Assembly: GCA_002070395.1 (NCBI GenBank)
Contig: MWDE01000017.1
Location: 1 to 47,620 of the forward strand
Direction: 5' to 3'
From: Synergistetes bacterium ADurb.Bin155
GTDB lineage: Bacteria > Synergistota > Synergistia > Synergistales > Thermovirgaceae
Length of the DNA: 47,620 nucleotides
Part shown: positions 42,349 to 47,620 of the stretch, one piece after another
Layout: every line of letters begins with the position of its first letter
How positions within the stretch are numbered: position 1 is the first letter of the stretch
Position numbers and translations under genes: made by a program
The notes under the pieces: model-generated
What the model was told of the DNA's origin: nothing
The model's input: the letters and a program-made list of their open reading frames with translations, nothing else
Database searches by the model: none

Positions 42349-44280
42349 TTGAAAAAGCCCTCCATGAAGGACGTTTTTTCCAGGAAAGGCCTGCTCTCGC
42401 AGCGGTTCCCCGGTTTCGAGCACCGGCCCCAGCAGGAGGCCCTGGCGGAAAGGGTCATGGCCTGCCTCGATTCCGGCGGCGGCGGCGTCCTGCTGGCCGA
42501 GGCCCCTACCGGGACGGGCAAGACCCACGCCCTCCTCGTACCGGCCGTCTACTGGTGCCTCGAGGACGACCGAAAAATTCTCTTCCTCACCTCGGGCATC
42601 CCCCTGCAGGAACAGATCGTAAAAAGGGACCTCCCCGACCTCTGCAGCTGCCTGGGCGTGGAGGATCTCTCCTACGGCCTCATCAAGGGAAAGGCCAACT
42701 ACCTCTGCAGGCTCCGGGGCAAGGAGATAAGCGAGAGGGAACTGCTGGCCCACCTGGAGCCGGACCTAGTGCTTGATCTCGTCGCCTGGATGGAAAAGAC
42801 CGAGACGGGCGACTTCTCCGAACTGGCCCTACCGCCGGGGCACCCCGTCATATCCGCCCTGTCGGCCGCCTCGGAAGCGTGTCGGGGCAACGGCTGCCCC
42901 TTCAGGGAGAGCTGCTTCCTCCGCAGGGTCCTGCAGCAGGCCCAGGAGTGGAACATCATCGTCGCCAACTACCACCTCTTCTTCTCCTACTCCGCCTCCA
43001 CCGGGAGGGGATTCCCGGTGCCCTGCGACGCCATCCTCTGCGACGAGGCCCACCGGCTCACCGAGGCCGCCCGGTCGGCCGCCTCGCTGCGGGCCACCGG
43101 GGAGGAGTGGGCCAGGGTCATGGACTTCGCCAAGGCCCGCGTCTTCCCCAGGATGGACTGGGTCTCCGACCACGACCGCCAGCGGCTGGCCCTCCTGGCC
43201 GACGAGGTGAAAAAGGAGTCCGAAAGGCTCTTCCACCTCTGGAAGAAGGAGGTCCCCGCGGGCCGGATATTCACCGACGAAGCCGGCCCCCCCGACGGCC
43301 CCGGCCCGCTCCAGGGCCTCGCCGGGGAGATTCTCGAGGCCGCCGGTGAGCCACCCGAGAAGAACGGCGCCGACGACAGGGAGTCGGCGGCCCTCCTTCA
43401 CCAGTGGAGGGACAGCGTGGCGGACCTGTCGCACCGCACCGCCTGGTGCGCCAGGGTGGACCGCTTCCCCCTCTGGGCCTACTGGTGGGACGGCCGGGGC
43501 ATCAACAGCTCGCCCACCTTTTGCGGCGACCTCATAAGCGACTGGTTCTTCGCCAAGCCCCTGGAGGCCCTGGTGGCGGTGTCGGCGACCATGGCCATAG
43601 GGGAGGACTTCTCCTTCTGGGAGCAGGAGACGGGGCTGCAGGCCACCGAGAGGCTCGTCCTCGACTCGCCCTTCGACCTGGACGAGCAGATGTCCATCTG
43701 GGTCGTCGACCTGGGCCTCGCCGTGACCGACGACGGCTACGACGACCTCGTCGCCCGGATCGCCGAGCAGCTCTGCGACGACAACGATGGGAGCACCCTG
43801 GTCCTGCTGAGCTCCCTGAGGCTCCTCCGGGCCGTATCGGAGCGGCTGAGGTCGAAGGAGCACCCCTACCGCGTCCTCGAGCAGGGGGAACTCCCCCGTA
43901 GCGAACTGCTGAGGCTCTTCCGCCAGGACCTCTCCTCGGTCCTCGTGGGGAGCGTCTCCTTCCGCGAGGGCATCGACGTCCCCGGCGAGGGACTGACCCA
44001 GGTCATCATCGACCGGATACCCTTCCCGCACCCCGCCGACCCCGTGCTGGTCACCAGGAAGATCCTCGAGGGCCCCGACATGTTCTTCGACATCGTCCTC
44101 CCCCGGGCCAAACTGCTGCTGAAGCAGGCCGCCGGCAGGCTCATCAGGAGCAAAAGCGACCGCGGCAGGGTGGTGATCCTGGACGGGAGAGTCCTCTCAA
44201 AGAGGGGCTGGAGGATAACCGACGCCCTCCCCGGCGTGAAGTACAGGAAGGTCGAGGTGGAATTGGGCAAGAAGGAGTGA
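42349..44280 (+). CDS. DinG/XPD-like superfamily 2 DNA helicase with Fe-S cluster
   Basis: A 643-aa helicase of the DinG/XPD group, which unwinds DNA with 5'-3' polarity and acts on R-loops, forks or damaged DNA. Visible motifs: Walker A APTGTGKTH (52-60), the four cysteines C120, C178, C183 and C189 that fit the Fe-S domain, DEAH at 232-235, and the C-terminal motifs GSVSFREGIDVPGEGL and QAAGRLIRSKSDRGRV. It starts at TTG 42349 with GGAGGAG upstream, 16 bp after prsW. It is the last gene with the local codon style (AGG-rich) before the compositional break. Confidence 0.93.
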   Translation: MKKPSMKDVFSRKGLLSQRFPGFEHRPQQEALAERVMACLDSGGGGVLLAEAPTGTGKTHALLVPAVYWCLEDDRKILFLTSGIPLQEQIVKRDLPDLCSCLGVEDLSYGLIKGKANYLCRLRGKEISERELLAHLEPDLVLDLVAWMEKTETGDFSELALPPGHPVISALSAASEACRGNGCPFRESCFLRRVLQQAQEWNIIVANYHLFFSYSASTGRGFPVPCDAILCDEAHRLTEAARSAASLRATGEEWARVMDFAKARVFPRMDWVSDHDRQRLALLADEVKKESERLFHLWKKEVPAGRIFTDEAGPPDGPGPLQGLAGEILEAAGEPPEKNGADDRESAALLHQWRDSVADLSHRTAWCARVDRFPLWAYWWDGRGINSSPTFCGDLISDWFFAKPLEALVAVSATMAIGEDFSFWEQETGLQATERLVLDSPFDLDEQMSIWVVDLGLAVTDDGYDDLVARIAEQLCDDNDGSTLVLLSSLRLLRAVSERLRSKEHPYRVLEQGELPRSELLRLFRQDLSSVLVGSVSFREGIDVPGEGLTQVIIDRIPFPHPADPVLVTRKILEGPDMFFDIVLPRAKLLLKQAAGRLIRSKSDRGRVVILDGRVLSKRGWRITDALPGVKYRKVEVELGKKE

Positions 44281-44870
44281 AGGTCGGACGGCAAGAGACA
44301 ATAAATCCCTGACCACCGACACCCTTCCACGACTACGCTTTTCGGCAGTTTTCACATCCTCTCATCCCAGGCCCTCCTTTATCAACTTCCACCTAATAGG
44401 AAGTCAAACGAAAAAATGTAGGAAACCTTGAAAAGTCCGACGAAAAAATGCAACATGTCTTCCCTTAAATATTTCAAACCGAAATATAATTCGATTCCTA
44501 CCTCTAAACTGCTTACAGGATTTACGATTCTATACAAAAAATAGTGGATCGAAAACAAGTGAAAGACATCCAATGAATTGGCAATACGATTCAAACAAAC
44601 ACCCAGAATGGCAAAAATCGGTTAGGAAAGCATCTAAACGTGTCAGACCTACACAATTGATGAATAATATCCAAATGAGGACAGAACTCCATCTTCCCGC
44701 CGGCTGGCTGCTTTGGGGGACGCTTCATTTATCGCAACCTCGATCGTTTCGATACCTGACCTTTTTTATCAGGCCGAAAATGGCGTGGCACCACTGGCGG
44801 GAGTTCTCCCACCAGATCCTGGAGTGGTAATGCTGGCTCTGTCAATTGTGTGATACCTAAAGATTTTGTT
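44281..44870. other. AT-rich intergenic stretch without a supported gene
   Basis: About 590 bp between the helicase gene and the integrase remnant. GC content falls sharply from that of the helicase gene. Short open frames exist on both strands (70-85 codons) but none has a ribosome-binding site or recognisable protein motif. A small inverted repeat ACTTCC/GGAAGT (44385-44390, 44399-44404) and a direct repeat (see next entry) are present. GC rises again after about 44690. No IS or tRNA was recognised. Confidence 0.6.
44408..44450 (+). repeat. 11-bp direct repeat ACGAAAAAATG
   Basis: ACGAAAAAATG occurs at 44408-44418 and again at 44440-44450, 32 bp apart. It may be a trace of a recombination site or simple chance in AT-rich DNA. 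Confidence 0.35.
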
Positions 44871-45025
44871 CGTCATTCCTTTGCCACGCAACTCCTGGAA
44901 GCGGCTACGACAACTGGACTGTTCAGGAACTTCTCGGTCACAAGGACGTCAAGGCTACGATGATTTTCACCCATGTCCTGAACCGAGGCGGCAAGGGCGT
45001 CAAAAATCCGGTGGACGGTTTGTAG
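44871..45025 (+). pseudogene. 3' remnant of an integron-type tyrosine recombinase
   Basis: [10 protein letters not shown] (from 44871) is the catalytic helix of tyrosine recombinases. After it the frame is lost by one missing base near 44900; restoring one base gives [19 protein letters not shown], then [19 protein letters not shown] and VDGL before TAG at 45023. This closely follows the C-terminus of integron integrases/XerCD relatives. The catalytic Tyr of the usual IYTHV motif is Phe here (IFTHV). No N-terminal part was found upstream. The gene is dead for two independent reasons. Confidence 0.8.
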
Positions 45026-45147
45026 GGGAGGAGCCAAGGTATCATATTATAGAAACCATATATCCCCCGTGTTCAGTGCAGAACATGGCCTAATCTTCTG
45101 CGAATGCAGATGTTACGATAGAATTGCAGGAGGGGTGTTATACTGCG

Positions 45148-46023
45148 ATGTCGCGGCCCAAAGGTGAAATGAAGATTGATGATGCTATACACGGTATCTC
45201 GACACTGATCGAAGTGCGTGCACAAAGTGTCTCATCCCAAGGCACGGGGTTCTTTTACCAAGAGCTTTCACTCAAGGATCCAGGCAAGGAGGGTCAGTGG
45301 CGTGAAATTACGGAGTTATGGCTAGTAACGAATCGCCATGTCCTGCTGCCGCGTGTATACAATGCCGAAACTAAACCGACGCGGTTGACGTTCAATCTCA
45401 GAAAAGTATCCGGCGACAAGGTTGTCTGGGACCCTATTGTCTTAGGCTTTGAGGAACTCGCGAATCGCGCAAGATTGCACCCTAATCCCAGTGTGGATGT
45501 ATGCGCTATTCGAATACTCGATCTACTAACCGAGCGGATAAAGTCGGGTGAGAAATATCTGAAATGGTATGGCGTTTCAGCTGAAAACCTGGCAGGCCAG
45601 AACAAGATCAATCCACACGTTGGAAGTAATGCGATTGTAGTCGGCTACCCACGTGGATTCTACGATCACGTGAATGTCTTTCCTATCGTGAAGTCTGGAA
45701 TTGTTGCTACTCGCTGGGGTGCGAAATTTGAAGGAAATCCTTACTTTCTAATCGACGCAAAACTCTTTCCTGGATCGTCGGGCAGCATTGTTATATCTGA
45801 GCCGAGTAATATCGCAGTTGAGAACGGTCATTTACTCTATGCAAAGGAGAAGCAATTTGCATTTCTCGGCATTTACTCAGGAGAGCTTTATCAAAAGCAT
45901 GTCCCCATAGAGTTTGATGACCTAACGATTATTCGTAAATCCGGATTCAATGTAGGTGTTGTCTGGTATGGCTATCTGGTTGACGAGATCATATCTGGTA
46001 ACGTTTCGCTGGCCAAGTCCTAA
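45148..46023 (+). CDS. Trypsin-like serine protease, no signal peptide
   Basis: The 291-aa protein has the full trypsin-fold triad in order: His64 in LVTNRHVLLP, Asp117 in PSVDVCAIRI, and Ser211 in LFPGSSGSIV, with VGYPRG between. There is no signal peptide or membrane helix, so it probably acts in the cytoplasm. ATG 45148 is chosen because AGGAGGGG lies 12 nt upstream; TTG 45124 and ATG 45169 are also in frame. Its base composition is far lower in GC than genes before 44280. Stand-alone trypsin-like peptidases of this kind occur in genomic islands, sometimes with defence genes. The substrate is unknown. Confidence 0.75.
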   Translation: MSRPKGEMKIDDAIHGISTLIEVRAQSVSSQGTGFFYQELSLKDPGKEGQWREITELWLVTNRHVLLPRVYNAETKPTRLTFNLRKVSGDKVVWDPIVLGFEELANRARLHPNPSVDVCAIRILDLLTERIKSGEKYLKWYGVSAENLAGQNKINPHVGSNAIVVGYPRGFYDHVNVFPIVKSGIVATRWGAKFEGNPYFLIDAKLFPGSSGSIVISEPSNIAVENGHLLYAKEKQFAFLGIYSGELYQKHVPIEFDDLTIIRKSGFNVGVVWYGYLVDEIISGNVSLAKS

Positions 46024-46158
46024 CATGACGGTGCACCCGACCGCCATCCCGCAACCTCGCTGCGTGCTGTCGGCGAGGGACCTTCGGCGTTTGGGCGCAC
46101 CTGACTCACCGCTGTGCAGTGTGCAACGACAACGACAGGAATCGAGACGTAAGGGACC

Positions 46159-46848
46159 ATGACTGAAGACGAACCCCACTACCACGGCCACCGCCAGCGT
46201 ATCCGTGAACGCTTCCTGAAATCCGGGCTGGCCGGCTTCGCTGACTACGAGGTGGTCGAGCTGCTACTGACTCTGGCCATTCCGCGCTCCGATGTGAAAC
46301 AGCCCGCCAAGGCGTTGATCGCGAGGTTCGGTGACCTTCGCGGCATCCTGGACGCGCCTATTGAGGAGCTGAGGGCGGTATCCGGCATCGGAACAGTCGC
46401 TCCGGTGGCCCTGCAGATCATCAAGGCGGCAGCGACGCTCTACTTGCGGCAAGGAGTCGAAGGGCGTGATTCATTGGCAGATCCCATTCGTCTCACCGAG
46501 TTCTGGCGTATGCGAATCGGCGCCCTGCCGAACGAGGTTTTCGAGGTCGCGTACCTGGACTCCGGTTACTGCCTGCTGCGCGACGGTGTGGACAGGCTCG
46601 AGGAAGGCACCACCGACCGCGCCACGGTCTACCCAAGACGTGTCGTCGAAGCAGCACTGAAGCGCGGCGCAGCTGCGGTCGTGCTCGCACACAACCACAC
46701 GAACGCAAACCTGTCGCCGAGTGAGCACGACAAGGTACTCACACGCGCCATTGTTTTGGCTGCGGAGACGGTGAACCTCAAGGTGGTCGATCATCTGATC
46801 GTGTCGGCGGAGGACACTTTCAGCTTTCGCAAGGCGGGCTTATTGTGA
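46159..46848 (+). CDS. radC: RadC-family (UPF0758) JAMM-domain protein
   Basis: The 229-aa protein has an N-terminal helix-hairpin-helix region (SGIGTVAPVALQ near residue 75) and a JAMM metalloprotease-like domain with intact metal motif H178-x-H180-x10-D191 (HNHTNANLSPSEHD). RadC proteins were named as repair factors, but their role is unsettled and they are often carried on mobile elements. Arg codons are mostly CGC/CGT, unlike the AGG of the host genes. AAGGGA precedes ATG 46159. Its stop overlaps the next gene (GTGA). Confidence 0.9.
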   Translation: MTEDEPHYHGHRQRIRERFLKSGLAGFADYEVVELLLTLAIPRSDVKQPAKALIARFGDLRGILDAPIEELRAVSGIGTVAPVALQIIKAAATLYLRQGVEGRDSLADPIRLTEFWRMRIGALPNEVFEVAYLDSGYCLLRDGVDRLEEGTTDRATVYPRRVVEAALKRGAAAVVLAHNHTNANLSPSEHDKVLTRAIVLAAETVNLKVVDHLIVSAEDTFSFRKAGLL

Positions 46849-47620
46849 GCATTGCGCCAGCCATCACCCAGTGCTTCCCGGAGCTCAACGATGCCCAACG
46901 TGCGATCGTGGGGCATCTCGACGGACCGCTGCTCGTGATCGCCGGCCCGGGCTCGGGCAAGACGTACAGCATCGTGCTTCGGGCGCTGAACCTGCTGCTG
47001 TTGGAAAAGGCGCAGCCACGGCAACTGGTGCTCTGCACCTTCACCGAGAAGGCTGCCTTCGAGATGCGGGATCGCCTGGCAGCAGCCGCAAGCAAGGTCG
47101 GCTACACCACTGACCTATCGGAACTTACCGTCTCCACAATCCACGGTTTTTGCAGTCGCATCCTCACGCAGCACCGACACCGCACCGAGCTCGGTCACGG
47201 CTTCGACACGCTCGACGAGCTCACCCAGCTCCTGTTCATCTTCGAGCACTTCGACGAGATCATCGGGCCAGCGGAGAACGACCGTTTCCTGCTCCGCTGG
47301 AATACCCGGTGGACGGCGATCGAAGGCGCGCGCGGCTACTTCGACAAGATCACCGAGGAACTCGTCGATCCTGCAGGGCTCGCGGGCTCAGCTGATCCCT
47401 TCCTGGTCGCCATCGGAAACGCCTACCGGCGCTACGAGCAGACGTTATTCGACGCCAATCGGATCAACTTCGCGCACTTGCAAAGGCTCGTCTACGACCT
47501 GCTCGGTGACCCTGCGACCGCGGACGCCGTTACCCGCGACCTGCGTTACGTGCTCGTGGACGAGTATCAGGACACCAACTACATCCAGGAGCAACTCCTG
47601 CTCAAACTCACGGAGAAAAG
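46845..47620 (+). CDS. UvrD/PcrA-like superfamily 1 helicase, N-terminal part (runs off window)
   Basis: The visible 258 codons encode the start of a UvrD-type ATPase: Q-motif LNDAQRAIV, Walker A AGPGSGKT (33-40), motif Ia LCTFTEKAAFEMRDR, TVSTIHGFC, and the Walker B box LVDEYQDT near the right edge. The GTG start at 46845 overlaps the radC stop by 4 bp, so the two are co-translated. Codon use is foreign (CGN for Arg, almost no AGG). Whether a nuclease or other C-terminal domain follows cannot be seen. Confidence 0.9.
   Translation, partial: MSIAPAITQCFPELNDAQRAIVGHLDGPLLVIAGPGSGKTYSIVLRALNLLLLEKAQPRQLVLCTFTEKAAFEMRDRLAAAASKVGYTTDLSELTVSTIHGFCSRILTQHRHRTELGHGFDTLDELTQLLFIFEHFDEIIGPAENDRFLLRWNTRWTAIEGARGYFDKITEELVDPAGLAGSADPFLVAIGNAYRRYEQTLFDANRINFAHLQRLVYDLLGDPATADAVTRDLRYVLVDEYQDTNYIQEQLLLKLTEK

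Noticed and set aside
44382..44594. A 70-codon minus-strand frame in the AT-rich gap
   Set aside because: It has no Shine-Dalgarno sequence and a biased Phe/Leu/Ile composition expected from AT-rich noncoding DNA; no family is recognisable.
44573..44830. An 85-codon plus-strand frame before the integrase remnant
   Set aside because: No ribosome-binding site and no recognisable motif. It might contain decayed integrase or transposase sequence, but this could not be supported by reading alone.
1..47620. CRISPR arrays, tRNA or rRNA genes
   Set aside because: No regularly spaced repeats, no cloverleaf with a T-arm GGTTCGA-type sequence in a gap, and no rRNA segments were found.

Overview
The first 44.3 kb read as one ordinary chromosome of a high-GC, diderm, amino-acid-using bacterium. 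The best guess is the phylum Synergistota. The evidence is Arg=AGG, Ile=ATA and Gly=GGG rich codon use, a Firmicutes-like gene order (ribosomal superoperon followed by an ECF transporter module and truA), a Skp/OmpH periplasmic chaperone that implies an outer membrane, a complete branched-chain amino-acid ABC operon, and a stand-alone lysine 6-aminotransferase. The phylum call is inference from these features, not from a database search.

Layout. (1) 1-18491: the end of tuf, then the whole S10-spc-alpha ribosomal superoperon (rpsJ to rplQ, with secY, adk, map, infA and rpoA in their usual places), running without a break through ATGA overlaps into ecfA1-ecfA2-ecfT-truA. (2) 18488-25870: mreB from its own promoter with a YkgJ-type cysteine-cluster gene; lysine aminotransferase as a single transcription unit with clear promoter and terminator; a DUF3084 membrane coiled-coil protein; a zinc-ribbon/GNAT pair; metK; a ComF-type phosphoribosyltransferase; and a small DUF3343 gene on the minus strand. 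(3) 25916-31077: skp, divergent from the DUF3343 gene and sharing its promoter region, then the minus-strand livJHMGF operon behind a promoter that carries a 28-bp palindrome. (4) 31162-37630: a HAD phosphatase overlapping an adenosine-specific-kinase-family gene; a minus-strand Na+/solute symporter; radA-nfeD-slipin. (5) 37685-44280: leuS-holA, rpsT on the opposite strand, then a PrsW-type membrane protease and a DinG/XPD-type Fe-S helicase.

(6) From about 44281 the character of the DNA changes abruptly. An AT-rich, apparently gene-poor stretch of about 590 bp leads into the frameshifted 3' end of an integron-type tyrosine recombinase that has also lost its catalytic Tyr. Next come a cytoplasmic trypsin-like protease gene of intermediate GC and a RadC-UvrD helicase pair whose Arg codons are almost all CGN rather than AGG. 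This looks like a layered horizontally acquired island, or less likely an assembly join, that continues past the right edge. The protease-RadC-helicase set is the part of the window most worth following up as a possible undescribed or defence-related module; the sequence alone does not prove such a function.

No tRNA, rRNA, CRISPR array or intact insertion sequence was seen. Several protein starts were moved to internal codons where a Shine-Dalgarno sequence and family N-termini agree; these are noted entry by entry.
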